From SM23-28-2 sp964512285 (lineage in GTDB: Bacteria; Chloroflexota; Dehalococcoidia; SM23-28-2), in NCBI GenBank assembly GCA_964512285.1, contig CAZEJO010000004.1, positions 32,542-96,541 of the forward strand: a stretch of 64,000 bases of DNA. The letters run 5' to 3'. The stretch's first letter is position 1; each line of letters opens with the position of its first letter. Made by a program: the position numbers and the translations under genes. Below are positions 7,727 to 15,712 of this stretch, in pieces. The notes beneath the pieces are model-generated. The model made no database searches. It worked only from the letters and a program-made list of their open reading frames with translations, and had not been told where the DNA came from.

Positions 7727-8625
7727 CTACCATCAGTCCTCGCATATCCCAGGCTATCGAGACCATCGGCCAGGATCGCACTCACGGCGCCGGCTGGCTG
7801 GCCCGCGACGCCGCCAACGTCCTCACCCATTCGCTCGAGGATTGCCCGGCCCAGACCGCCGCAGAGTTCCTCTCCTACCTCAGAGAAGTGGCCACGGCTC
7901 TGGCTCAGGCACAACCGAGCATGGCCGCCGTGACCAATGCCGTGGGTGCCGTAGTCCTGGCCGCCAGCCAGAAAGCGCCGAGTGGTCTGACCGCCATGCG
8001 CCGGGCGGCGTCGGCCCAAGGCCACCAGATAGTCGATAGCTGGGACAAGGCCTCCCGCCGTATCGTGCGTCACGCCGAGAGGACGCTGCCCTCAGGCGCG
8101 ATCATGACCCACAGCTACTCAGCGACCACCTTCGCCGTCCTGGAGCGCCTGGCGTCCAAGGGGTCGCCGATCATCGTCACCGAATCGGCTCCACTGAACG
8201 AGGGGAGAACTGTCGCTCGCCTTCTAGCTCGCTTGGACGTGCCGGTGACCCTGATCAGCGACGCCCAGGCGGCAGCGTTCATGCCACAGGCCGAGGCGGT
8301 GCTGGTCGGCGCCGACACCGTCTTCGCCAACGGCGCTGTGGTCAACAAGGTTGGCACATGCGCCCTCGCCTTCCTTGCCCGAAACGCTCGCATTCCCTTC
8401 TACGTGGCAACGGAGACCCTTAAGGTTGCGCCGGGCCGACCGGAGGCCGCTCAGCAGGCGCCGGAGGAAAAGCAGCCGGGGCTGGCTATCCCCGCCGTCT
8501 ACTTCGACCTGACGCCGCCCCGCCTGGTGACGGCCCTCATCACCGAGGAGGGCGTGTTCGCTCCCAAGGAGATACGACCGCTGGCCACGCGAGCGCGTCA
8601 GTACCGGAAAGCCCTCTTCCTCTAG
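7723..8625 (+). CDS. eIF-2B alpha/beta/delta-like sugar-phosphate isomerase family protein
   Basis: 300 residues starting at ATG 7723 within the Nudix stop codon. C-terminal half features of the eIF-2B/MtnA/ribose-1,5-bisphosphate isomerase superfamily are visible: T-H-S-Y-S-A near residue 129, V-T-E-S-A-P-L-N-E-G-R, and V-L-V-G-A-D-T-V-F-A-N-G-A-V-V-N-K-V-G-T. The last contains the conserved catalytic Asp in G-A-D. In bacteria this fold isomerises phosphorylated sugars (for example methylthioribose 1-phosphate or ribose 1,5-bisphosphate). Coupling with a Nudix hydrolase suggests nucleotide or pentose-phosphate salvage, which is inference; it is unlikely to be a translation factor here. Confidence 0.82.
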   Translation: MTTISPRISQAIETIGQDRTHGAGWLARDAANVLTHSLEDCPAQTAAEFLSYLREVATALAQAQPSMAAVTNAVGAVVLAASQKAPSGLTAMRRAASAQGHQIVDSWDKASRRIVRHAERTLPSGAIMTHSYSATTFAVLERLASKGSPIIVTESAPLNEGRTVARLLARLDVPVTLISDAQAAAFMPQAEAVLVGADTVFANGAVVNKVGTCALAFLARNARIPFYVATETLKVAPGRPEAAQQAPEEKQPGLAIPAVYFDLTPPRLVTALITEEGVFAPKEIRPLATRARQYRKALFL

Positions 8626-8657
8626 CAGACAATCGGCTTCCCTGATATACTGCCGCC

Positions 8658-10082
8658 GTGCACGCTATCAGTCGTCTTCGGCCTGCCTTGCTCTGCCTCG
8701 CTGTGGCTGGCTTGACCGCGGCCTTGCTCACGGCCTGCGGGGGGGAGGAGGAGGCAGCGACCGCGACGCCCACAGCGACGGTGACCCCTGCGGTCACCGC
8801 CACGCCAACCCGCGTGGCCACTCCGACCGTCACGGCCACGCCAACCGGAACCGTTGCACCCACGCCTACGGCAACCCCGCTGCCCAGCTCCACAGCCGTC
8901 GCTACGCCTACAGTCGTCGCTGCGCCGAGCCAGCCCGGCGACTTCGCCGATTATCCCGCCGCCATCGCCGGCTACCTCACCGTCGCGGGCGGCTCTGAGT
9001 CCTGCCTGACCGAGCTCTTCGCCGCCTGGGACATGCCCACAGCCGTGCCTGGCTGGGCTGGCGAGGGTAGCGCTGTCGACAGCTATGCGGGCGCTGGCTC
9101 CGTTGATTGTGGCGTCGGCGATCTCGATGGCGATGGCGAAGACGAGTATATCGTGCGGATCACCAACCCCGTCGTGACCGATATCATGCCCGATGCCGAC
9201 GTGCTCATCTTCGATCGCGGTGCCGCCGGCTACGAGGTGGCGTTCCAATCGAGCGCAACGCTGGGGCCGTCTCCCCCCTGGCAGCCCGTCATCCTGGGAA
9301 TCGGCGACTTCAACGGCGACGGCAAGCTGGAGGCCAGCTTCACCGCAGACTCCTGCGGCGCCAGTACCTGCTGGACGTCGGTCTTCGTGCTGGCGTGGGA
9401 CGGCCAGCAGTATGTCGACCTCACTGGCGAGCAGATCACCGTGCCCTTTCCGATGGACATCAGGTTCGTTGACACTAACAGCGACGGGATCCAGGAGCTA
9501 TACGTGGCGGCAGGCCAGATCGGCTCCATTGGAGCAGGGCCGCAGAGGGATAGCAACCTGACCTACGCCTGGGACGGTACCAACTACGCCTTGGTCGACA
9601 CCGAAATCGAACCTTCTGAGTTCCTCTACTTCGCCGTCGTAGACGGCGACGAGGCCTATGCGGCCGGCGACCTCGAGACGGCCATGCAACTCTACAACAA
9701 GGCCATCAACGACGGCGCCCTCTGGGACTGGAAAGAGGACTTCAGCGGCGTGAGCGGCCGCGACGAGCTTGTCCCCTACGCCCACTTCCGCCTGTACCTG
9801 GCCCAGCTGGTCAGCCTACCGCCTGGCGATGAGGCTGCGGTGCAGGACCTGGTCGACTCCATCGCTGCGCTGGCTGGCCAGTTCCCGGCCAGCCTCAATG
9901 CTCAGGCTGCTGCCCAGTTCGCGGCGGCCTATCCCGACGGCCAGGTCTCGCCCCAGGCCCTGGCGGCGGGCTGCGCCGCTTTCCTGGCCTATGTGGAGGG
10001 CAATCGCCTGGACTTCGACGACATCTGGTACTACGGCTACGCCAACCCCGATCTCATCCCTGAACGCCTCTGTCCCCACTGA
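8658..10082 (+). CDS. Lipoprotein with Thr/Pro linker and FG-GAP/VCBS-like repeats
   Basis: 474 residues. A signal peptide ends in a lipobox (L-L-T-A-C at about residue 27), followed by a roughly 55-residue A-T-P-T-rich linker. Then come aspartate-rich repeats: V-G-D-L-D-G-D-G-E-D-E-Y, I-G-D-F-N-G-D-G-K-L-E and F-V-D-T-N-S-D-G-I-Q-E-L-Y. These match calcium-binding loops of FG-GAP/VCBS propeller blades. The C-terminal 130 residues are alpha-helical and TPR-like. It is probably an outer-face lipoprotein of unknown ligand. The GTG start is seven bases after a TATACT (8646-8651), so translation may be leaderless. Confidence 0.78.
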   Translation: MHAISRLRPALLCLAVAGLTAALLTACGGEEEAATATPTATVTPAVTATPTRVATPTVTATPTGTVAPTPTATPLPSSTAVATPTVVAAPSQPGDFADYPAAIAGYLTVAGGSESCLTELFAAWDMPTAVPGWAGEGSAVDSYAGAGSVDCGVGDLDGDGEDEYIVRITNPVVTDIMPDADVLIFDRGAAGYEVAFQSSATLGPSPPWQPVILGIGDFNGDGKLEASFTADSCGASTCWTSVFVLAWDGQQYVDLTGEQITVPFPMDIRFVDTNSDGIQELYVAAGQIGSIGAGPQRDSNLTYAWDGTNYALVDTEIEPSEFLYFAVVDGDEAYAAGDLETAMQLYNKAINDGALWDWKEDFSGVSGRDELVPYAHFRLYLAQLVSLPPGDEAAVQDLVDSIAALAGQFPASLNAQAAAQFAAAYPDGQVSPQALAAGCAAFLAYVEGNRLDFDDIWYYGYANPDLIPERLCPH

Positions 10083-10203
10083 GCCCCGCGAGTGACACCC
10101 GGCCCTCGCTTCCCCGCCTCGGGATCGATTACAATGAGCCTTCGGCGGGCTCTTGTCACGGGCCTTTCGCTCCCATCCGCAACCGAGATGAAGGACGAAT
10201 AGC

Positions 10204-11019
10204 GTGCCGAAGGTCAAGGTCAACGGCATCCAGCTATACCATGAGGTGCACGGTCAGGGAGAGCCCCTGGTGCTGATCATGGGCCTGGGCGCTAGCACTC
10301 TCGGCTGGAACATGCAGATCCCTACCTTGAGCCGCGAGTTCCAGGTCATCGCCTTCGATAATCGTGGCTCCGGCCGCAGCGATAAGCCGGCCACACCCTA
10401 CACCATACGCCTGTTCGCTGACGACACCGCCGACCTCATGGATGCCCTGGGCATCGCCTCCACCCACGTCTACGGCCAGTCGATGGGTGGGCTCATCGCC
10501 CAGGAGTTGGCTTTGAGCTACCCAGAGCGGGTGCGGACGCTGGTTCTGGGCTCCACCACTTGCGGCGGCCAGCAGGCTGTCCCTGCTCTCCCCGAGCACC
10601 TCACCCTCATGGCTGCCCTCAACACCCTCAGCGTTGAAGAAGCGGCGGAGAAAGGCCTGCCACTCATGTACAGCGAGGAGTTCATCGCCCGCAAGCGGCA
10701 GGAGCTCATCGCCCGGGCCCTGGCCGAAGCCGAACTTCGCCCGCCGCTCGATGCCTTCGTGCGGCAGGTACAGGCCACCGTGCGCCATGAGGCCTACGAT
10801 AGGCTACCCCAGATCTGCTGTCCCACCCTAATCATCAGCGGCGCCGACGACAAGGTCGTGCCGGCCGAGAATTCGCGCATCCTGGCCGAACGCATCCCTA
10901 ACGCCGAGCTCGTGGTGCTGCCGAAGGCCGGCCACGGCTACCTGGTGGAGTGCGCCGAGGAGTCCAACGCCATCGTTCTCGACTTCCTGCGCCGCCACCG
11001 GAGCGGACCCATCGACTAG
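10204..11019 (+). CDS. Alpha/beta hydrolase
   Basis: 271 residues. The nucleophile elbow G-Q-S-M-G-G has Ser93, the oxyanion region is M-G-L-G near residues 26-29, S-G-A-D-D-K carries the acid and G-H-G-Y the histidine. F-D-N-R-G-S-G-R-S-D is the classic strand-4 motif of the esterase/haloperoxidase branch. The acyl substrate is unknown. GTG start. It is followed after three bases by the GDPD-like gene on the same strand, so the two are probably co-transcribed. Confidence 0.88.
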   Translation: MPKVKVNGIQLYHEVHGQGEPLVLIMGLGASTLGWNMQIPTLSREFQVIAFDNRGSGRSDKPATPYTIRLFADDTADLMDALGIASTHVYGQSMGGLIAQELALSYPERVRTLVLGSTTCGGQQAVPALPEHLTLMAALNTLSVEEAAEKGLPLMYSEEFIARKRQELIARALAEAELRPPLDAFVRQVQATVRHEAYDRLPQICCPTLIISGADDKVVPAENSRILAERIPNAELVVLPKAGHGYLVECAEESNAIVLDFLRRHRSGPID

Positions 11020-11022
11020 AGC

Positions 11023-11769
11023 ATGGCATCGATGGGCAACGGACCAGTGCGCATAGCCCACGGCTTTGGCAACGGCCGTCGGCGGCTGCTTCGCGCCCTC
11101 ATCGGGCCGGTGGATCTCATCGAGACCGACGTCCGGTTCCAGGACGGCAAGATGGTTGTTCGCCACGAGCGCAAACTGGGCCCTCTGCCCATCCTCGTCG
11201 ATGAGAGGTCCAGTCTGCGCATCAAGAGCGGCCACAGATGTCGGCTTCACCTGTGGAGATGGTACATAGCGCTGATGGGCAACCTCTTAACCCTGCAAGA
11301 TGTCTTGGCCGAGGCCAAGGACAGGCGAGGCTTGCTTCTGGACCTCAAGGGACACTATGGCAATAGGGAAGAGGCCTTGGCCCAGACCCTGGCAGAAATG
11401 CTCGAGCGCACGGGTATGGGAGAACAGGTAACTATCTGCGGCCAGAATTGGGCTCTCCTGGAGCACCTGCGCGCAGCCGCTACTCATCTAAAAGTCTACT
11501 ACTCCATCGGCCGCCCCGACCAGCTCGAGGCATTCCTGGCGATGCTCGAGCACGACCCCATACCCGGCATCTGCTTGAACCAGGCGCTGATAGAAGGGGC
11601 GCTGATCGAACGCTTGAAGGCTCTGGGGATAACCATCTACACCTGGACGGTAGACGACCTCTGGCGCGCCCACGAGTTGCTGGAACTCGGCGTAGACGGC
11701 ATCATCAGCAACAGTCTGGAGACGTTGGGGCTTCTGGGCACGAGCCCCCACCGGCAGCGCCAGGCTTAG
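11023..11769 (+). CDS. Glycerophosphodiester phosphodiesterase-family protein
   Basis: 248 residues with the GDPD barrel motifs. I-A-H-G is near residue 11 (the usual H-R-G region, with Gly in place of Arg). I-E-T-D-V and V-V-R-H-E carry metal ligands; L-L-L-D-L-K and Y-T-W-T-V-D-D near 206 and D-G-I-I-S-N near 226 complete the pattern. The family hydrolyses glycerophosphodiesters to glycerol 3-phosphate and an alcohol. The replacement of Arg in the first motif makes activity less certain. Directly downstream of the hydrolase gene. Confidence 0.8.
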   Translation: MASMGNGPVRIAHGFGNGRRRLLRALIGPVDLIETDVRFQDGKMVVRHERKLGPLPILVDERSSLRIKSGHRCRLHLWRWYIALMGNLLTLQDVLAEAKDRRGLLLDLKGHYGNREEALAQTLAEMLERTGMGEQVTICGQNWALLEHLRAAATHLKVYYSIGRPDQLEAFLAMLEHDPIPGICLNQALIEGALIERLKALGITIYTWTVDDLWRAHELLELGVDGIISNSLETLGLLGTSPHRQRQA

Positions 11770-11810
11770 GGTGTTCTATCACCGAGATGCAGCGACCCCC
11801 GGGCGTAGTA

Positions 11811-11976
11811 TGTCATCTGAAGTGAGACCCTTCGCTATGCTCAGGGTGACAGCATGGCCTAGCGTCATTCTGAGCGGAGCGAAGAATCTCAGCGGCGATG
11901 TGGGCAAAATGGCAAGAGTCTGCCCTGAGTAGAGCAAAGGGATGCGCTGCCGGATCTTGGGGACAGTACGCCCTAG
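11811..11976. repeat. Dispersed repeat, family B copy 1
   Basis: About 165 bp without a gene, holding GCTCAGGGTGACAGCATGG, GTCATTCTGAGCGGAGCGAA and GATGTGGGCAAAATGGCAAG. The part 11839-11976 is the reverse complement of 63861-64000 with scattered mismatches. Its right edge coincides with the tupC stop codon (11973-11975). Internal TGTCATCTGA and TCAGGGTGACA arms can pair. Confidence 0.85.
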
Positions 11977-13064
11977 CTTCCGCGCGGTATGACGTGTACA
12001 GCCGTGGCCTTAAACGAGGCCACCACCTCGCTGTCTGCCTCCAGCTTCATCTCTTCCAGCGATTGCTTGGTGATAAGGGCCACGAGCGTGAAGCCGCAGT
12101 CCAGCACCACCCGCACCTGACCGCCGAGCGTCGTTATGCGGCGGACGGCCCCTCGCAGGTGATTGCGAGCGCTGGTCGGGTGGCTGTCGAGCCCGGCGGG
12201 CTCCAGAATCACATCCTCCGGCCGCAGGCAGACCAGCACCTCGCTTCCAGAGGCGAGGCTGGGCGCCATGGCCTGAACGGCTGCACTGCCTAAATCGATC
12301 GTCGCTAGGCCATCGACCAGGGACTGCAGCCGTCCGCTAACGATCGTCTCCACGCCCACAAAGGTCGCCACCTCCTCGTCCACCGGCGCAGCGAAGACCT
12401 CCGCCGCCGTCCCCACCTGGCGTATGCTGCCGCCCATCATCACCGCCACCCGGTCGCCCAGACGCAGAGCCTCCGCACGGTCGTGGGTCACGAACACGGT
12501 CGTCACGCCCGTGTCTCGCAGGGCCTGCGCCAGATCATCGAGGAGCCCCTCACGCGTGGGCTGGTCGAGGGCGCTGAAGGGCTCGTCGAGCAGCAGCACC
12601 TCCGGATCGAGGGCGAAGGCGCGGGCCAGATTCGCGCGCTGCGCCTCGCCGCCCGAGAGGGTCGGGGCGGAGCGCTTGGCTAGATGGGCGATGCCGAACC
12701 GGCCCATCCAGTGCGCGGCCTTCTCCCGGCGGACCGACCGGGGCGCTCCCCGCAGTTGCAGGCCCATCGCGACGTTGTCCGCCACCGAGCGCCGCAGGAG
12801 CAACGGATCCTGAAACACGACTGCCATGCGGCGCCGCAGGGCCAGCTCGCGGCCGCCAACCGGTTGCCCCTCGAACAGCGCCCGGCCCTGGCGCGGCTTG
12901 TGCAGCAGGGCAAGCGTCTCCAAGAGGATGCTCTTGCCCGCCCCGTTGGGGCCGACAATCACCAGCACCTCCCCTGTCAGGACGTCCAGATGCGGCACTT
13001 TGATGATATCGGCCTTGCCGCGCCGCACCCGGACGTCCCGCAGGGAAAGCTTGGACTTACTCAC
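11973..13064 (-). CDS. tupC: Tungstate ABC transporter ATP-binding protein
   Basis: 363 residues from GTG 13064, which overlaps the permease stop (GTGA). Walker A G-P-N-G-A-G-K-S is near residue 38, the ABC signature L-S-G-G-E-A-Q-R near 140, Walker B V-L-L-L-D-E-P and the switch H-D-R-A-E follow. The C-terminal third looks like a TOBE/Mop-type oxyanion-sensing domain. Together with TupB and the TTTS-type binding protein this forms a tungstate (possibly molybdate) importer supplying W/Mo-pterin enzymes. Its stop codon abuts family B repeat copy 1. Confidence 0.88.
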   Translation of the reverse strand: MSKSKLSLRDVRVRRGKADIIKVPHLDVLTGEVLVIVGPNGAGKSILLETLALLHKPRQGRALFEGQPVGGRELALRRRMAVVFQDPLLLRRSVADNVAMGLQLRGAPRSVRREKAAHWMGRFGIAHLAKRSAPTLSGGEAQRANLARAFALDPEVLLLDEPFSALDQPTREGLLDDLAQALRDTGVTTVFVTHDRAEALRLGDRVAVMMGGSIRQVGTAAEVFAAPVDEEVATFVGVETIVSGRLQSLVDGLATIDLGSAAVQAMAPSLASGSEVLVCLRPEDVILEPAGLDSHPTSARNHLRGAVRRITTLGGQVRVVLDCGFTLVALITKQSLEEMKLEADSEVVASFKATAVHVIPRGS

Positions 13065-13759
13065 GAACGCTGCTCCTGCTGCTGTACGGTAGTGAGGATC
13101 AGGTTCACGACGAAGATCAGGGCTAGAAGGATGAAGGAGAGGGCAATGGCCGCCGCGAAGTGGCCCCTGCTCACCTCCAACACGATTGCCGTGGTCGTTA
13201 TGCGCGTATCGCCTGCCAGGTTTCCGCCCACCATGAGGGACGCGCCGATCTCGGAGATGGCGCCGCCGAAGCCGGCCATCACCGCCGCCAGCAGCGGCAG
13301 CTTGGCCTCCCACAGCACCAGCCACAGCATCTGAAGGCGCGAGGCGCCTAAACCATATAGCTGGCTCCTTAGCCGCGGATGGAGGTTGCGCAGGGCAGCC
13401 GCTGTGAAGCCGGTGACGATGGGTGTGGCGATGATCGTCTGAGCGATCACTATTGCTGTCGGCGTGTAGATAAGATGGAGGTCGCCCAGGGGTCCGCTTC
13501 GCCAGAGCATGATCGCCACGATGAGGCCGACGACAACCGGCGGCAGGCCCATGCCCGTATTCAACAGGCTGAAGACTAGGTTTCGGCCTGGGAACTCATT
13601 GAAGGCCACCACCGACCCCACCGTGACGCCGATGAGAAGGGCAATCGCCGTGGCTGTACCGGACACGAGCAGAGAGCGGAGGGTGATCTCCCACACCGAG
13701 TAGTCGCCGCTGCCGATAATGCGAAAGGCTTCTCGTATCCCGTCCCATATCAGGTCCAC
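13061..13759 (-). CDS. tupB: Tungstate ABC transporter permease
   Basis: 232 residues with five to six membrane segments and the cytoplasmic EAA-like loop (E-A-K-L-P-L-L-A-A-V-M-A-G-F-G-G-A-I). The E-I-G-A-S-L-M-V-G-G-N pattern is typical of TupB/WtpB permeases. GTG start with a strong AGGAGGT just upstream. It lies 18 bases after tupA and overlaps tupC by four bases. Confidence 0.9.
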   Translation of the reverse strand: MDLIWDGIREAFRIIGSGDYSVWEITLRSLLVSGTATAIALLIGVTVGSVVAFNEFPGRNLVFSLLNTGMGLPPVVVGLIVAIMLWRSGPLGDLHLIYTPTAIVIAQTIIATPIVTGFTAAALRNLHPRLRSQLYGLGASRLQMLWLVLWEAKLPLLAAVMAGFGGAISEIGASLMVGGNLAGDTRITTTAIVLEVSRGHFAAAIALSFILLALIFVVNLILTTVQQQEQRS

Positions 13760-13777
13760 GGCCGCACCTCCTGTCAG

Positions 13778-14632
13778 CTAGCTCGGGGCCAGCTCCGACT
13801 CATCTTTGCCGGCATCGGGAATGAAGAGGGGCTGGCCAAACTTGTCGACGCCGAAGTCCCTGATGATGTTCTGCACCTCTTCCGAGATCATGAAGTCCAC
13901 AAAGGCGGCACCGCCCTCATCATTCACCTTGTCGAACTTATCCGGGTTCACCTGCATGACATGATACACGTTGAAGAAAACTGGATCGCCTTCAACGAGC
14001 ACGACCAGCTCCAGGTTCTCGCTCTGCGCCAGGTAGGTGCCGCGGTCGGAGAGGGTGTAGGCGTCTTTCTGGTTGGCGATCTGGAGGGTTGCCCCCATGC
14101 CCTGGCCGCTCTGCTCGTACCAGGATTGGCCTTCCGGATCCAGGCCCGCACTCTCCCAGATGGCCTTCTCCTTCTTGTGCGTGCCTGAGTCGTCGCCGCG
14201 ACTGATGAAGGTTGCCTCGCTCTCGTAGATGGTTGTGAAGGCATCGGCGGCCGAGGTCATGCCCTCGATGCCGGCGGGGTCGTCCTCAGACCCAACGATG
14301 ACGAAATCGTTGTGCATTACGAGTTGGCGGTTGATCGCCGCCCCGCTCTCGACGAGCTCCAGCTCGGAGCTCGGTGCGTGGACAAGCAGTACGTCCGCGT
14401 CGCCGCGCTCGCCCATCGCTAGAGCCTGGCCGGTGCCCACAGCGATGATCTTCACCTCATAGTCCGTCTGGTCCTCGAAGTCGGGTACTAGGGTGTCCAA
14501 CAGGCCGCTGTCGTAGGTACTGGTCGTCGTGGCCAGGATGACCTCCTCCCCCCCGCCGCCGCAGCCCACGACCGCCAGCATTGCCAGGACTGCGAACATC
14601 GCCAGCAGTCCGCTCCATATTCCGTGTCTCAC
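13778..14632 (-). CDS. tupA: Tungstate-binding lipoprotein of ABC transporter
   Basis: 284 residues from GTG 14632 with AAAGGAGGT upstream; the 20 extra residues of the longer frame lie over the promoter. A signal peptide ends in a lipobox A-V-V-G-C near residue 25. The mature part starts with I-L-A-T-T-T-S-T-Y-D-S-G-L-L-D, the oxyanion-binding TTTS motif of TupA. Later motifs R-G-D-D-S-G-T-H and V-L-L-V-H-A-P fit the same family, which binds tungstate with very high affinity. The promoter at 14664-14692 carries a ModE-like inverted repeat. Confidence 0.92.
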   Translation of the reverse strand: MRHGIWSGLLAMFAVLAMLAVVGCGGGGEEVILATTTSTYDSGLLDTLVPDFEDQTDYEVKIIAVGTGQALAMGERGDADVLLVHAPSSELELVESGAAINRQLVMHNDFVIVGSEDDPAGIEGMTSAADAFTTIYESEATFISRGDDSGTHKKEKAIWESAGLDPEGQSWYEQSGQGMGATLQIANQKDAYTLSDRGTYLAQSENLELVVLVEGDPVFFNVYHVMQVNPDKFDKVNDEGGAAFVDFMISEEVQNIIRDFGVDKFGQPLFIPDAGKDESELAPS

Positions 14633-14659
14633 CGTCTCCGACCTCCTTTCGCGGGAAGC

Positions 14660-14692
14660 CGCTATGCTAGTTGCGGCATAACGACCCCACAA
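14660..14692 (-). promoter_or_regulatory. tupA promoter with overlapping ModE-like operator
   Basis: On the minus strand TTGTGG (14687-14692) and TAGCAT (14664-14669) are 17 bases apart. The inverted repeat CGCTATG at 14660-14666 and CATAACG at 14677-14683 (6 of 7 paired, 10 apart) covers the -10 and the spacer. Its half-sites resemble the CGTTAT/ATAACG arms known for ModE boxes. Confidence 0.6.
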
Positions 14693-14697
14693 AAAAA

Positions 14698-15036
14698 CTA
14701 ACCGCCGCTGGCGAATGCCTCGTCGAAGTCCCGTCCGACGTGCGATTGCGCCGCCGCGCGAAAGGCGCGGTAGCGCGCGAGGAGTTGCTCACCCTCCGTG
14801 GTGAGTGTGGTTCGCCCGCCGCCGGGTCCGCCCGCCTCGCTCCGCACCAACCGTACCCCCAGGTTGTGCTCGATCTCTTTGATCTTCCCCCACGCCCGCC
14901 GATAAGAGAGCCCCATCCGCTCCGCGCCTGCGCTGATCGAGCCCGTCTTGGCAATATGGTCGAGAAGCTCTGCCCGATAGTCGCTGAAGACCAGCAGACC
15001 ATCCTTCTCCAACCACAGCTTGACTCTGGGTTGCAC
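14698..15036 (-). CDS. ModE-type winged-helix DNA-binding protein without ligand domain
   Basis: 112 residues, corresponding to only the N-terminal DNA-binding part of ModE. Motifs are L-L-D-H-I-A-K-T-G-S-I-S-A-G-A, G-L-S-Y-R-R-A-W-G-K-I, and a wing with G-G-P-G-G-G-R-T-T-L-T. No Mop/TOBE domain follows, although a separate Mop protein is encoded upstream. GTG start with GGAGG about seven bases upstream. It lies on the same strand directly before tupABC and most likely controls it in response to tungstate or molybdate; how it would sense the ion without a Mop domain is open. Confidence 0.87.
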   Translation of the reverse strand: MQPRVKLWLEKDGLLVFSDYRAELLDHIAKTGSISAGAERMGLSYRRAWGKIKEIEHNLGVRLVRSEAGGPGGGRTTLTTEGEQLLARYRAFRAAAQSHVGRDFDEAFASGG

Positions 15037-15087
15037 GCCAATGCCTCCGAGACAAATGCCTACGCGGCTGACCAGCCGCGCGCGGAC

Positions 15088-15116
15088 ATTATGCGATACG
15101 CGTAGCTTGGGGTCAA
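15088..15116 (-). promoter_or_regulatory. Promoter of the ModE-type gene
   Basis: Minus strand TTGACC (15111-15116) and CATAAT (15088-15093) with a 17-base spacer. It is about 50 bases upstream of the GTG start at 15036. Confidence 0.5.
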
Positions 15117-15239
15117 CGATACAGCGCCAGTTGAGCTGAGAATCGGAACTAGCAGGAGTGTGTCGGACGACACTAAGCTAAGAACCCTGCCACTGAGAGG
15201 GCAGAATCCTTTCGAGGAGTGACCAGCAAGACAGAGCGT

Positions 15240-15449
15240 TCAGTCTTTGGCCACCATCACCTCGGTGGCCTTGATGACAGCCTTCGCCCGATCCCCCTGC
15301 TTGAGGCCCAGTGCCTCGGCAGAACCTCGGGTGATTACGGAGACCACCGATTGACCGCTAGCTAGCTCAATGGTCACCTCGGCCACGATCTCACCCAGCT
15401 TCACGCTGCGTACGATGCCTTCCAACTGGTTGCGAGCGCTGAGTGCCAT
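15240..15449 (-). CDS. Molbindin-like single Mop-domain protein
   Basis: 69 residues from ATG 15449, with AAAGGAGGT upstream; the 8-residue N-terminal extension of the longer frame is rejected. The sequence S-A-R-N-Q-L-E-G-I-V near the start and S-V-I-T-R-G-S-A-E-A-L-G-L-K-Q-G-D near residue 45 are the standard Mop/TOBE signature. These proteins assemble into hexamers that bind and store molybdate or tungstate. Position before the ModE-type gene and tupABC supports oxyanion storage or sensing. Confidence 0.9.
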   Translation of the reverse strand: MALSARNQLEGIVRSVKLGEIVAEVTIELASGQSVVSVITRGSAEALGLKQGDRAKAVIKATEVMVAKD

Positions 15450-15528
15450 AGCCGCACCTCCTTTCAGGACCACGCCGTCCTACTTTCAGCCTGCTGACTC
15501 CGAGCTCGGCTCTGTCCCGGCGCATTGT

Positions 15529-15557
15529 ATCCTATTCCTGACTCCATATCGCGTCAA
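15529..15557 (-). promoter_or_regulatory. Promoter of the molbindin gene
   Basis: Minus strand TTGACG (15552-15557) and TAGGAT (15529-15534), spacer 17 bases, about 80 bases before the ATG at 15449. Confidence 0.5.
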
Positions 15558-15712
15558 CATTCTACTCTCCACCGATCAAACGACGGTTTTCCCGTAGGTT
15601 TGACCTGGTGTCACATCCTATCCCGGTCGGTACGGTCTCCGCCATGGTGGCCTAGTAGCTCAGGAACATGCTTCCCCCTGAGATGACCTCTCCCGGCCTG
15701 GGGCCGCAGCGT

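Noticed and set aside
7723..8625. Translation initiation factor eIF-2B
   Set aside because: Bacteria do not use this factor; the fold there belongs to sugar-phosphate isomerases.
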